Positions 34,472-44,371 of a stretch of DNA of 64,000 nt are shown here, piece by piece (within the stretch, counting starts at the first letter, position 1; each line of letters starts with the position of its first letter). The notes beneath the pieces were generated by a model that worked only from the letters and a program-made list of their open reading frames with translations, did no database searches and was not told the origin of the DNA. The position numbers and the translations under genes were made by a program. The stretch is taken from the NCBI RefSeq assembly GCF_000170795.1, contig NZ_ABCM01000014.1:62001-126000 (forward strand), read 5' to 3'. The DNA is from Pedobacter sp. BAL39 (lineage in GTDB: Bacteria; Bacteroidota; Bacteroidia; Sphingobacteriales; Sphingobacteriaceae).

Positions 34472-37400
34472 TTAAAAGATGGCATTTATTGAGAAGGTGA
34501 CACTCCTTGCGAAAGGATAGTCAATTCCACGTTCCTGTTTCACTGAAGACCAGCGTGCGATGTCGTTTGCCGTTAGAGAAAGCCGCAGGTTGGACATAGA
34601 GATTTTCTTTGCCAATCGCTGGTCTACGTCATACGAAAAGTTAACCGACTGCAGGTTGATCGAGTTGTCTGGCTGCACAAACCTGGAGCTGACGTCAGTC
34701 GTTCCCAGGTCGGCGATATTTTTATAAAACGTACGATCGCCTGACGTTTTCCATTTATCTTCAAATACACGACGGTCTACGTTGAATCGGGCATCTGCAT
34801 TTTCTACGCGGTCTACCAATGTCTGGTTATACATATCTCCACCAACACGTGTTTGGAATACGGCATTCAACATAAACCTTTTGTAAGTAAAAGTACCACC
34901 AAAAGAACCATCGAGTTTTGAATCTGCATTGCCGACTACTACAATATCTTTTATGTCATAGTCATAGGTAAGTGTACCATCTCTTTTGATGTAGAGTTCG
35001 CGGCCATTCTCCGGGTCTATGCCCAGGGACCGTACGGCATAAATGGCGTTGATGGACTGACCTTCATTAAACCTCAACAAAGGAATGCCTTTAAATCCAT
35101 CTTCAGATACAGGCTTGGTCTGCTCGTTATCCACACGGTCATTGTAACTTTTCAATGAATTGGAAATTCTGACGATCCGGTTTTTATTACTGACAAGGTT
35201 GGCCATCAGATTCACAGACCAGTCCTTGCTGCGCACAACATCCCACCTCATGTTCAGCTCCGCACCCTTGTTTTCCATATCGCCCAGGTTCTCCTTGTAA
35301 GAAAGGAATCCGGTAGAAGGAGGCAGTGTAATATCGGCGAGGATGTCCTTGGTGAACTTACGATAGACTTTCGGAGAGATGTACACCCTGTCGTGGAACA
35401 AGCCGAGCTCCAGGCCGATATCTGTATTTAACGTTTTTTGCCAGGACAGGTTTTCATTTCCATAATTTCTAACATTGGCACCAATTCCTGAAGAATACCA
35501 GTTGCCGCCCACGTAGTTATAAGTGGTGCGGGAGAGGTAGGGGTCAAAGAGTACGGATCCTGTAAGTCCTGTAGATGCTCTCAGGCGCAGTTGGCTGATC
35601 ACAGGGTGGCCTTTCAGGAACTCTTCATTGTGGAGGTTCCAGCCAAGCCCCAGCGACCAGAATGGCGCCAATTTATTGTCAACACCAAATTTAGACGATC
35701 CGTCGATACGAACCGAGGCATCCAGCAGGTATTTATTTTTGAAGGAATAGTTGAGTCCTACAAAAGAACCGAAAAGCCTTGACTTTTCTATCCTGCTGTT
35801 AGGCTTACCATCCTCTGCATATCCTTTAGCAAAGCCAATGCTGCTGAAACGGTCATTCGCAAAGCCGATAGCGGTAAACTCTTTGGCGTCGGAAAGTTCC
35901 GTACGCATATTTACTCCAGCCAGAACGTTAAAGTAGTGGTCAGCAATTTGTTTCAGCCAGGTCAGACGGATGTTTCCGTCCCAATAGGTTTCTTTACGTT
36001 CCCGGCTGGTGTAAGAGCCTTTTTCGTCTATTTTCGCGGTCTCATAGAAATAAAATTCATTAGACTGCGGCGACTTGAACAGGTCGTCGTTGCCCATGCG
36101 GCTGGTTAAGCTCATCTGTCCTTTCAGACGCAGGTCTTTGGCGATCTCCATTTCTGCAGAAAGGTTATCGATGATCTCCGTGTAGGAAGATTTGTCAAAG
36201 CTGCTAAGCGTGGCATCATAAAGCGGGTTCAGAATGATCTCCGGGTTATTTGTGTCTTGTTTGTCCCAGATGTCAATTTCCCGGATCACCTTGCCGCTCG
36301 CATCTGCAAGAGGGTAGTAGGGATTGGTCTTTACATAATTTGAAAAGGCGCCGTATGGAGACTCCTTACCATTTACCTGCGTAATAGACAAATCGTTTCG
36401 GAATTGTAGTTTATTTAGGTTATAAGAGAAGTTCATACCTCCGGAATATTGGTCCCTGCCGGAACCTTTCATTACTCCCGGCCTTGTCTGATAGCGCAGG
36501 TCGACACCGTAACGAAATGCTTGAGATCCACCTTCAAGATACAGGGAATGCTTCTGTCCGGCTGTCGTTCTGACTGGTTGCGAAAGCCAGTAGGTATTTA
36601 CGCCGCCAACAACATTAGCCAGCCTGTGATAGTAGGCTGCATCGAGGATATCCTGAGCCGCTTTTGAGTCCCCGGTGGTGTAAAGACCTGCAAGCACTTC
36701 GTATTCCAATTTATCTTTCGCATTAAGTACATTGTAGTCGGAAAGGTCGGCGCCGGTTACGTTGACTTCATAATTGTAGCTTACACGTAGTTTGCCTTCC
36801 TGAGGTGCCTTGGTAACGATCACGAGAACACCATTCGCCGCACGTGCACCGTAAATAGCTGTCGCTGCTGCATCTTTCAGCAAGGTCACTGATTCCACCC
36901 TGTTGATGTCCAAATCGAAGATTTTCTGTGCATTTACCTCATATCCGTCAAGGATAAAAGCTGGCATGTTGACGTTACCCTGGATGTTGTCCCTTCTCAA
37001 TACGTCAGTACTTCCTGTAGGCAGTGCTGAAGAACCACGTACATTGATGGAAGGAATGGCATTTGGATTCGAGCCCAGGAGGTTATTGTCGATCAGCTTA
37101 AACGATGGGTCGAAGGTCTGGATACTGGCCAGCAGGTTCTGTGGGTTGACTCTTTTTAGGTCTGCTCCCTTAATCGCTATGGCCGTACCCGTAAAGCTGT
37201 CCTTTTTGATGGTCTGGTATCCGGTGACGACCACGTCGTTCATGGTGTTCACCTCCGATTCAAGGACCACGGTCATATTTGCATCAGTGATCTTGACCTC
37301 TTTTAACTTGTAACCTATGTAGCTGAAGATCAGTACATCACCAGGGTTAGCCTCGATTTTGAAATTTCCATCACCATTGGTCTGACTTCTTACGCTCCTG

Positions 37401-37873
37401 TTGCTTTTTAAAGAGATGTTTACACCCGGAATCGGCTGGTTGGTTTCTTTATCGACGACCCTTCCGCTGATAGAGACGATGGCTGAGGTTTTTCCGGTAG
37501 TCTGTTCGGTCGCTTTCGGGCTCAGGACGATGGTCTTATTCACGATGGTGAAATTTAGGTTGTCGTTCTGCAGGCAGATTTTCAGGGCTTCATTCAGCGG
37601 CACATTTTTAAGCTCTACATTCAGGCGCTGATCAGAGGCCTTTACTTTGCCGGTATAGAAAAATAAATAGCCTGTCTGTTGTTTGATGTCTTTGAATATC
37701 GTCTCCAGCGTTGCATTTTTCCTGGAGATGGTCACACTCTGGGAGAAACTGGCAGCCGATAAATGCAAAGTGCCGATCAGTAATAAAATAGCGGTCAATT
37801 TCATCACTATTAATAGTTTGTACTTTACCCTCTGTATCTGAGATACAGGGTTGTAAAGAAAAGTTAATTTCAT
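34472..37873 (-). CDS. SusC/RagA TonB-dependent transporter with STN domain
   Basis: An 1,133-residue outer-membrane transporter. N-terminal signal sequence (SAASFSQS), then an STN signalling domain (about 50-110), a carboxypeptidase-like regulatory domain (IVSISGRVVDKETNQPIPG ...), the TonB plug (KKDSFTGTAIAIKGADLKRVNPQN ...), and a 22-strand barrel ending SINAIF. The STN domain means that ligand binding is signalled through FecR to the ECF sigma factor encoded upstream. The first ATG is kept because a long N-terminal stretch is common in this family. The ligand is unknown; the presence of TlpA/DsbD partners suggests a thiol- or metal-containing or proteinaceous substrate, but this is a guess. 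Confidence 0.95.
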   Translation of the reverse strand: MKLTFLYNPVSQIQRVKYKLLIVMKLTAILLLIGTLHLSAASFSQSVTISRKNATLETIFKDIKQQTGYLFFYTGKVKASDQRLNVELKNVPLNEALKICLQNDNLNFTIVNKTIVLSPKATEQTTGKTSAIVSISGRVVDKETNQPIPGVNISLKSNRSVRSQTNGDGNFKIEANPGDVLIFSYIGYKLKEVKITDANMTVVLESEVNTMNDVVVTGYQTIKKDSFTGTAIAIKGADLKRVNPQNLLASIQTFDPSFKLIDNNLLGSNPNAIPSINVRGSSALPTGSTDVLRRDNIQGNVNMPAFILDGYEVNAQKIFDLDINRVESVTLLKDAAATAIYGARAANGVLVIVTKAPQEGKLRVSYNYEVNVTGADLSDYNVLNAKDKLEYEVLAGLYTTGDSKAAQDILDAAYYHRLANVVGGVNTYWLSQPVRTTAGQKHSLYLEGGSQAFRYGVDLRYQTRPGVMKGSGRDQYSGGMNFSYNLNKLQFRNDLSITQVNGKESPYGAFSNYVKTNPYYPLADASGKVIREIDIWDKQDTNNPEIILNPLYDATLSSFDKSSYTEIIDNLSAEMEIAKDLRLKGQMSLTSRMGNDDLFKSPQSNEFYFYETAKIDEKGSYTSRERKETYWDGNIRLTWLKQIADHYFNVLAGVNMRTELSDAKEFTAIGFANDRFSSIGFAKGYAEDGKPNSRIEKSRLFGSFVGLNYSFKNKYLLDASVRIDGSSKFGVDNKLAPFWSLGLGWNLHNEEFLKGHPVISQLRLRASTGLTGSVLFDPYLSRTTYNYVGGNWYSSGIGANVRNYGNENLSWQKTLNTDIGLELGLFHDRVYISPKVYRKFTKDILADITLPPSTGFLSYKENLGDMENKGAELNMRWDVVRSKDWSVNLMANLVSNKNRIVRISNSLKSYNDRVDNEQTKPVSEDGFKGIPLLRFNEGQSINAIYAVRSLGIDPENGRELYIKRDGTLTYDYDIKDIVVVGNADSKLDGSFGGTFTYKRFMLNAVFQTRVGGDMYNQTLVDRVENADARFNVDRRVFEDKWKTSGDRTFYKNIADLGTTDVSSRFVQPDNSINLQSVNFSYDVDQRLAKKISMSNLRLSLTANDIARWSSVKQERGIDYPFARSVTFSINAIF

Positions 37874-38044
37874 ACTTTTGGAATAGGATAAGGTGAATAA
37901 TTGCAGCCTGGTTTTCGACGGCTGGCTGCCGACCTTTTTTCAAGCCGGGAGAGGTGAGATGCTTCCGGCTTTTTTAGTCTTCAATCTGTGGTGGTTCTAG
38001 ACGAGTAAATTTTCTTTCATGCGAAAAGCTTTTAGCAGTAAACA

Positions 38045-38125
38045 GTTTAGTTAGTTGGTATAATGGTTTAGGGTTGATGTTAATGGTATCGGTTTGTGGT
38101 GGTGATGGTATATGCTGTTTAGTTG
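38045..38125 (-). repeat. degenerate repeats between fecR and susC
   Basis: Four units beginning GTTTAG or GTTTGT with a later ATGGTAT or similar (at 38045, about 38066, 38092 and 38117) lie in the 252-base spacer between the FecR stop and the SusC gene. Imperfect. Confidence 0.4.
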
Positions 38126-39280
38126 TTAGTTGCAGGTAACATTGATGGTCTTGCCCTTAACTTCAAAATGTACGTTGTTAATTTCCAGTATTTTAAACAC
38201 ATCGGATAGTTTGTCATTCCTGGAAATCTCCCCGTAGAACTTCTCTTCACAGGGTTTTCCTGAATAGGTCACATCGACGTTGTACCAGCGTTCAATCTGA
38301 CGCATTACGGTCTGCAGGTCATCCGCTTCAAAGGCAAATACACCATTTTTCCAGGCAATCTCCTTGTTGAAGTCAACGTTCTGGACGTTGATTTTTCCAG
38401 GCTGACTATAACTTACCCGTGCCTGCTGTCCGGGCGCGAGCACACTCTGGCTTCCGTTGACGCTGACCTTTACTGCCCCTTCGATCAGTGTGGTACGGAT
38501 GTCCTGTTCATTTTCATAGGCATTCACATTGAAATGTGTGCCCAGCACTTCTACCGTTTGTACGCCAGATTTGATAATGAAAGGCATGTTTTTATTCTTA
38601 GCCACTTCAAAATAGGCTTCACCCTTTAAATTGACTGTTCTTGAATTGCCCTTAAAAGATGAAGGATAACTCAGGGAGGTTGCCGCATTTAGCCAAACGT
38701 GCGTACCATCAGGAAGTACCACCTGGTATTGACCCGCCCTGGGTGTGCTGATGGTATGCAATGCTGTTGAGCTGTTGTCATTTTCCGTTTGATCGGACTC
38801 AATGACGGTATAGATCAGCTCACCGTTAGCAGTTTTACTGATGCTGATGCCTGGGAATTCGCCGATGGCCCCATTTGCAGCATCATCAAGTACGATCTTC
38901 TTACCATCCGCAAGTGTCAGTACCGCTTTATTGCTGCCAGGGTAAATCGTGGAGGCCGAATCTGCAACAGGCTGAGGACTTTGTAAATAGAAATAAGCAC
39001 CTATTGAAAGGGAGAGCACCACCATTGCTGCGGCTGCATAGCGGAACCAGCTGCTCCTAAATAGAGGCGAAGGCTTTGGGTTGATCTCTTCCTCCACCTG
39101 CAGGCGGATGCGTGCTTTAAGGTCGCTGAAATATTGTTCATTGTCGGCCGTAATCAAATCCTCATTCAGATCGAATACATTATAGTAGGTCTCCAGGAAA
39201 CTGATTTCCTCTGCAGTGGCCTGGTCAAGACGATATTTTTCTAAAATAGCTATGAAGTGCTGTTTGTGTATTTCTTTCAT
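38126..39280 (-). CDS. FecR-family anti-sigma/sigma-regulator protein (first set)
   Basis: A 384-residue inner-membrane regulator. Residues 1-75 are the cytoplasmic sigma-binding region (SFLETYYNVFDLNEDL), the span lies about 78-98 (YAAAAMVVLSLSIGAYFYL), followed by the FecR domain (about 110-230) and the C-terminal DUF4974 domain (VFAFEADDLQTVMRQIERWYNV). It transmits the signal from the STN domain of SusC to the ECF factor upstream. A 21-base tandem repeat precedes its start codon. Confidence 0.95.
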   Translation of the reverse strand: MKEIHKQHFIAILEKYRLDQATAEEISFLETYYNVFDLNEDLITADNEQYFSDLKARIRLQVEEEINPKPSPLFRSSWFRYAAAAMVVLSLSIGAYFYLQSPQPVADSASTIYPGSNKAVLTLADGKKIVLDDAANGAIGEFPGISISKTANGELIYTVIESDQTENDNSSTALHTISTPRAGQYQVVLPDGTHVWLNAATSLSYPSSFKGNSRTVNLKGEAYFEVAKNKNMPFIIKSGVQTVEVLGTHFNVNAYENEQDIRTTLIEGAVKVSVNGSQSVLAPGQQARVSYSQPGKINVQNVDFNKEIAWKNGVFAFEADDLQTVMRQIERWYNVDVTYSGKPCEEKFYGEISRNDKLSDVFKILEINNVHFEVKGKTINVTCN

Positions 39281-39294
39281 CTGTATGGCTGATG

Positions 39295-39340
39295 ATCGGT
39301 TTCCCTATCTTTATAATCGGTTTTCCCTACCCTTTATATA
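39295..39340 (-). repeat. two 21-25-base tandem units before fecR
   Basis: ATCGGTTTCCCTATCTTTAT (39295-39314) is followed directly by ATCGGTTTTCCCTACCC plus TTTATATA (39316-39340), in the spacer between the sigma gene and fecR. Confidence 0.6.
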
Positions 39341-39528
39341 TACATGAGTCGGAAATTTCGAAATAGCCCACGCGGATGTAAAATATTTTTCAATTTTTCT
39401 ATCGAAAGTGAGTACGTGTGGTTTTTAGGTCTGTTGTTTTGTTTCAAAACCTGATTTTCGCGGAAGGTTTGTCGTCTTTTGTAGAATAATGGTAGATATT
39501 CGGGAGGATGTAGAGATCTTATGGTGTT

Positions 39529-40119
39529 CTACCGTCTCATCGCTTCGTAAATCATGAGGAAGTTGAAGACCATCATCGAAGTTTTCAGTGTAGCAAGTGC
39601 TTTGCCCATCTGGTTTCTTACCGTTTTTGGGGAGATCTGGAGTTTTTCCGCAATCTCCTGGCTGCTCATTTCTTCTTCAAAACGCATCCTGAAGATGGCC
39701 TGTTGTTGTGTGGGTAGCGAGTTGACCAGCACATTAAAGGCCTGCAGAAATTCTTTGTGCAGCATGCCCGCATCGGCACCTCCATGGCGGGCTTCCAGCT
39801 CATGGGCAGCATCCTGGGGAACGCCCATGAACTTCCCTGCTTTTTCCATGTGTTTGAACACACTGTTCCTGGAGGCGACAAAAAGGTAGGCGGGGAGGTT
39901 GTCTATGGGTGATTTCGTACCACGGACCCAAAGCTGAACGAACACATCCTGGGCAATGTCTGCCGCCTGGTCTGCATCATTGAGTCTTTTGTAGGCGGCA
40001 TTGTATACCTGTTTCCAGTATTTGTCATACAGCACGTCAAAAGCAGCTTTGCTGCCCTCGCTCAACTGCCGAAGCAGCATCGCGTCTTCTTCGCTATGGA
40101 CTATTTTATCCTGATACAT
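39529..40119 (-). CDS. ECF sigma factor (first set, FecI-like)
   Basis: A 196-residue ECF factor. The ATG at 40119 is preferred to the GTG at 40125. Region 2 (FDVLYDKYWKQVYNAAYKRL ... DIAQDVFVQLWV) and region 4 (LPTQQQAIFRMRFEEEMSSQEIAEKLQISPKTV) are clear. It precedes fecR and the SusCD operon and is expected to activate that operon when SusC binds its ligand. A perfect TAnnTTTG-type box lies 18 bases upstream. Confidence 0.95.
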   Translation of the reverse strand: MYQDKIVHSEEDAMLLRQLSEGSKAAFDVLYDKYWKQVYNAAYKRLNDADQAADIAQDVFVQLWVRGTKSPIDNLPAYLFVASRNSVFKHMEKAGKFMGVPQDAAHELEARHGGADAGMLHKEFLQAFNVLVNSLPTQQQAIFRMRFEEEMSSQEIAEKLQISPKTVRNQMGKALATLKTSMMVFNFLMIYEAMRR

Positions 40120-40136
40120 GCTCACCCTCTGTAAGT

Positions 40137-40144
40137 CAAATCTA
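40137..40144 (-). promoter_or_regulatory. -7 box of the first sigma gene
   Basis: On the minus strand TAGATTTG, a perfect TAnnTTTG, 18 bases before the ATG at 40119, in the short spacer shared with the divergent fecR gene. Confidence 0.45.
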
Positions 40145-40251
40145 TAAATAATACTTCACCATCTTCTCCGTCCCAAAAAAATAAATTGTAAAAAAACAGG
40201 CACATGGGATAAAACGGAGTCTTCCTGCTGTATGGTAGTTGTACAATAACT

Positions 40252-41319
40252 ATGAACAGAGACAAAAACTATTCCGACTATACATTATACGACTTCCTGA
40301 TGGATGCACATTTTAAAAAGTGGGCAACACAGGAAGGTGATGACCGCGATGATGCCTACTGGCTGGGGGTGATGGACGACTATCCAGCGAAAAGACAGCT
40401 GATCCTGAGTGCCAGAAAAACTGCCCGGTCTTTAAAAAATAGTAGGTCGGGAAAAAATACAAGCTCAGTTAAGACCGCAAACACGGCTCCGGCATTGAAC
40501 AAAGCGGCCATCTGGCAACAGATTCAGGAACATAAACAAGAACCTTCAGCCCCTGCAATGGTAGTCAGAAAAAGCAGGCTGACCGTTTTTTACCGTTACG
40601 CAGCAGTGGTTGCAGTGATCGGGATCGCGGTGATGGTATGGTTTTCGACTAGTGTGCCTTACATTACCGTAACTACCGGCAACGCCGAAACAAAAACGCT
40701 CGTACTGCCTGACCATTCGGTGGTGCAGCTGGCCTCAAATTCCACATTGCGTTATCCGGCCAAAATACGGGACCATGAAGCCAGGGAGATTTTCCTTAGC
40801 GGAACGGCACGTTTCCAGGTGGTACACCTCAACAGAGATCCTTTAAAGGTCAGCGAAGGAGAACGTTTTATCGTTCACCTTGCCCATAAGGTGAATGTGG
40901 AAGTGCTGGGGACCACCTTTAGCGTCGATGACCGGCGTGGAAAGGCACAGGTCAACCTCGAATCGGGATCGGTGAAAATTTACACACAGCAGCAACAGCT
41001 GCTCCTGAAGCCTGGGGAGACGGCGGAAACGCAGGCAAATCAAGTCAAGCGGATAAGTGTTCAGCAGCATCGGGCATTGAAGCGAAGCTGGCAGCAGCCG
41101 GAACTGCTGATGGACCGGATCACCGTCAGCGCTGTGATTGCAGCCCTGGAAGATAACTATGGCCTCAAAATCAGGGTGGAAGATCCACAGGTGCTGGAGA
41201 AACAGCTGGATGGCAGCCTTCCGCTGAATGATGAACACCGTGCCTTGCGGATATTAAGCAGCATCACCGGAACGCACATCGATAGAAAGCTGGATTCCAT
41301 TACCTTAAGCAAGCCATAA
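40252..41319 (+). CDS. FecR-family regulator (second set)
   Basis: A 355-residue FecR/DUF4974 protein: cytoplasmic part to about residue 110, membrane span about 114-132 (YAAVVAVIGIAVMVWF), FecR domain (about 140-260, including EVLGTTFSVDDRRGKAQVNLESGSVKIY), and DUF4974 (from about 275). It heads the plus-strand operon with the TonB receptor directly downstream (1 base gap). No ECF gene is encoded on its own strand upstream; the divergent ECF gene belongs to the SusCD set. The best partner candidate in the window is the ECF gene at 49618. Confidence 0.93.
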   Translation: MNRDKNYSDYTLYDFLMDAHFKKWATQEGDDRDDAYWLGVMDDYPAKRQLILSARKTARSLKNSRSGKNTSSVKTANTAPALNKAAIWQQIQEHKQEPSAPAMVVRKSRLTVFYRYAAVVAVIGIAVMVWFSTSVPYITVTTGNAETKTLVLPDHSVVQLASNSTLRYPAKIRDHEAREIFLSGTARFQVVHLNRDPLKVSEGERFIVHLAHKVNVEVLGTTFSVDDRRGKAQVNLESGSVKIYTQQQQLLLKPGETAETQANQVKRISVQQHRALKRSWQQPELLMDRITVSAVIAALEDNYGLKIRVEDPQVLEKQLDGSLPLNDEHRALRILSSITGTHIDRKLDSITLSKP

Positions 41320-41320
41320 T

Positions 41321-44300
41321 ATGAAATACAGGTTACTGTTATGTTGTCTTGGATGTATGTTGTGTATTACCCATGCCCATGCACAGTCGGTGAGCTCCCT
41401 GAAACAGGCTTTGCAGGAGTTCAGCAAAGCACGGAAAGTCAGGTTTGCCTACGAACATCAGCTGATTGCAGGGAAGACCGTTAGCTACGACGCCAGGCAG
41501 CTCAATACAGGCACAACGGAAGTTGCTTTGAAGCTGCTTTTACAACATACAGGCCTTGGCTTTGAGCAGATCGGCAAAGATTATTTTACCATTCTCAAAG
41601 TGCCCGTGGCCTCAGAAAAGTCCCTGGAAACAAAGCCGGCGTTAACCATTATTGAAGAAAACATTGCCGGTACTTCAGCCGGTGCCACTCATATTTCTGT
41701 ATCGGGCAAGGTTTCCTCCGCGAGTAGCGGGAGGCCAATAGATCATGCAACAGTTGGAATCGCGCAGCTGGGCATCAGCAGCATGACAGATGAAAAGGGA
41801 GAATTTAACTTTGCAGACCTGCTGCCGGGAAGGGCGACGGTAAAAGTTCAGTTCCTGACGATGGCCATGCAGGAGCGCGAACTGCAGCTGGAGGCGGGGA
41901 AAAGTTATCGCCTCAACTTCCTGCTCGAAGACAATGTACTGAACCTTAAGGAGGTTGTTGTCGTCGCCTCGGAGAGCAAGGCCGGTAGTGCTACCGCGTC
42001 ACTCATCTCCCAGAAAGCCATAGAACACCTGCAGGCCACCAGTCTGAATGATGTCCTGCAGCTGCTGCCTGGGGCACTGGCCAGCAACCCCGACTTCTCT
42101 AATGTGAACAGGGCCGCCATCAGGCAGATCAACGCCAACAACATGGGGAGCCTCGGTACGGCGGTGCTCATCAATGGCATCCCGGTGTCCAACAATGCCA
42201 ACCTGCAGGTCCTGAACCCCGCCACGGGAGGTGCAAACGCTTCTTTTTCGACCAGCACGGGCAGCGGTACGGATTTACGCCAGATCTCGGCCGACAATAT
42301 TGAGTCTGTGGAGGTTATCCGTGGGGTGCCATCAGTAGAATACGGCGACCTGACCAACGGTGCTATACTTGTAAAAACGAAAGCAGGAGTAAGCCCATTG
42401 CAGCTGAAAGCAAGGATCAACCCGGTGCTCACGCAATTCTGGCTAGGCAAGGGCATTGACCTTGGGGCGGAGGGGGGAAGCCTCAACGTAGATTTTGATT
42501 ATACCAAAGCATATACCGACCAGCGTTATTCTTTTGACGCCTATAACCGGGTAACAGGCAGCCTTCTGTATTCAAAGCGTTTTTTTAAAGAACAGCCCCT
42601 GATGACGACCACAGGCTTTTCTTATGCCATGAACCTCGATGAGCTGAAGCAGGACCCCGACGACCTCAAAACACACACAGTGCGTTCAGCGCAGGATTAT
42701 GCCTACCGCTTCAATACTTCCGGACGATGGAACCTCAACAGGCGTTTTGCCCGGATGCTGAATTATGATGTCAGCGTCAACTATGCAATACAAAAAGGTT
42801 TCCAGCAGGAGCTGCTCAGCAATTACATCTATCCGATATCTACGGCGACCAAAGATACCACCATGGCTGGTCAGTATGTGCCCAGCGAATACCTCAGTAA
42901 AGTCTGGATTGATGGTAAACCCATGAACCTTTTTGCCAAGCTCAGCAACAGTTTTTACCTGAAGACCGGCGCTTTTGGACATCGCTTTCTGATGGGTGGA
43001 GAGTGGCGCATGGATGCAAACTTTGGCGCAGGGAAAACCTTTGATACCAGTCGCCCGCCCCGCATGGGCAATGGCGCTGCCAACAGGCTGTTCTCCTATA
43101 AAGATATTCCTGCCCTCAACCAGCTTTCGTTATATGCTGAGGACAACATTTCTGCGACGATCCTCAATCGCGAACTGCGTATCCAGGCGGGGCTCCGCTT
43201 CGATCAGATGCAGCCCTTTGGCATTGCCGGTGGCAACATGGGAAATGTGCTGGCACCAAGGGTCAACTTTGCCTATGAGCTTGCCAAAAAGGTAAACCTC
43301 CGTGCTGGTTATGGCACCACCGCAAAGGCACCTACATTATTGTACCTCTATCCGCAGGATGCCTACTTTGATCTGCTCAACCTGAATTACTATGCTGACA
43401 ATCCGGCCGAGCGCCTGGTGATCGTCACCACAAGGGTGTTTAACACCAGGAATGAGCAGCTGAAGATTGCCACCAATAAAAAGATGGAGTTGGGTTTTGA
43501 TGTGACCTTCATGGAGGACAAGAGACTGGCGGTTACCGCCTACAGCGAGCGATTGAAAAATGGCTATTCCTTCAATACTACTTTCGAGAGTCTGCGCATG
43601 GTGCCCCTGGCGAGCTATGAGGTCGCTTCGGCACCAGTCGGGCAGCCGCCGGTGCTCAATCCTGTGCCCGTGAGTGTGAGCAATTTTGCAGTCGACTATA
43701 ACATGCCCACGAATGAGCTGGAAACTAGAAATAAAGGGTTGGAGTTTGACCTGGATCTGGGCCGATTTGAAGCCATCCGCACTTCCTTCGTGCTGAATGG
43801 CGCATGGATGAACACCGACACCCGGAGCACAGGTTATTACATCATCAAAAGACAGCTCAGCAACAGTGAGCCGGAGCGCATCCCTGTATACGCTCCAGGA
43901 AGAGGAAATGAATACAGTCGCACGAGCACTACTTTACGCATGATCCACCACATCCCACAGTTGCGGTTCATTGTGACCCTTGCGGCGCAGACCATCTGGT
44001 CGGATAAAAACAAATACATCGGTTATGAGTCGCTGCCGGTAGCTTACATCAGTAACACTGACGGGCAGCTGACCTGGCTCTCTGAGGCGGAGCGCAACAA
44101 CCCCGCTATTGTCAACAATGCGGAGCTGAACCTTCATGTGCAGCCTGAATACTATAAAACCGAAAGCTGGAAACCTTTATGGCTGTTCAACCTGCGGCTC
44201 ACGAAAGAGATGGGCAAGGCGATCAGCTTTTCCTTTTTTGCCAATAATGTGCTGATGGACCGCCCGCTGGAGGAAAGTTCACGCTGGACGGGCCAGTATA

Positions 44301-44353
44301 GCCGTAGAAACCCAAGACTATTTTTTGGAACCGAACTAAGCATCAAATTTTAA
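41321..44353 (+). CDS. STN-containing TonB-dependent receptor
   Basis: A 1,010-residue outer-membrane receptor. Signal peptide to about residue 22 (HAHAQS), STN domain (about 25-92: LKQALQEFSKARKVRFAYEH), a carboxypeptidase-like regulatory domain (about 126-208), TonB plug (about 220-345) and a barrel ending LSIKF. No SusD partner follows, so this is a classical signal-transducing receptor of the FecA kind, not SusC. It precedes a DUF4876-type lipoprotein. Substrate unknown; siderophores, haem or peptides are possible. Confidence 0.93.
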   Translation: MKYRLLLCCLGCMLCITHAHAQSVSSLKQALQEFSKARKVRFAYEHQLIAGKTVSYDARQLNTGTTEVALKLLLQHTGLGFEQIGKDYFTILKVPVASEKSLETKPALTIIEENIAGTSAGATHISVSGKVSSASSGRPIDHATVGIAQLGISSMTDEKGEFNFADLLPGRATVKVQFLTMAMQERELQLEAGKSYRLNFLLEDNVLNLKEVVVVASESKAGSATASLISQKAIEHLQATSLNDVLQLLPGALASNPDFSNVNRAAIRQINANNMGSLGTAVLINGIPVSNNANLQVLNPATGGANASFSTSTGSGTDLRQISADNIESVEVIRGVPSVEYGDLTNGAILVKTKAGVSPLQLKARINPVLTQFWLGKGIDLGAEGGSLNVDFDYTKAYTDQRYSFDAYNRVTGSLLYSKRFFKEQPLMTTTGFSYAMNLDELKQDPDDLKTHTVRSAQDYAYRFNTSGRWNLNRRFARMLNYDVSVNYAIQKGFQQELLSNYIYPISTATKDTTMAGQYVPSEYLSKVWIDGKPMNLFAKLSNSFYLKTGAFGHRFLMGGEWRMDANFGAGKTFDTSRPPRMGNGAANRLFSYKDIPALNQLSLYAEDNISATILNRELRIQAGLRFDQMQPFGIAGGNMGNVLAPRVNFAYELAKKVNLRAGYGTTAKAPTLLYLYPQDAYFDLLNLNYYADNPAERLVIVTTRVFNTRNEQLKIATNKKMELGFDVTFMEDKRLAVTAYSERLKNGYSFNTTFESLRMVPLASYEVASAPVGQPPVLNPVPVSVSNFAVDYNMPTNELETRNKGLEFDLDLGRFEAIRTSFVLNGAWMNTDTRSTGYYIIKRQLSNSEPERIPVYAPGRGNEYSRTSTTLRMIHHIPQLRFIVTLAAQTIWSDKNKYIGYESLPVAYISNTDGQLTWLSEAERNNPAIVNNAELNLHVQPEYYKTESWKPLWLFNLRLTKEMGKAISFSFFANNVLMDRPLEESSRWTGQYSRRNPRLFFGTELSIKF

Positions 44354-44371
44354 TCTATATACAATCCAATC

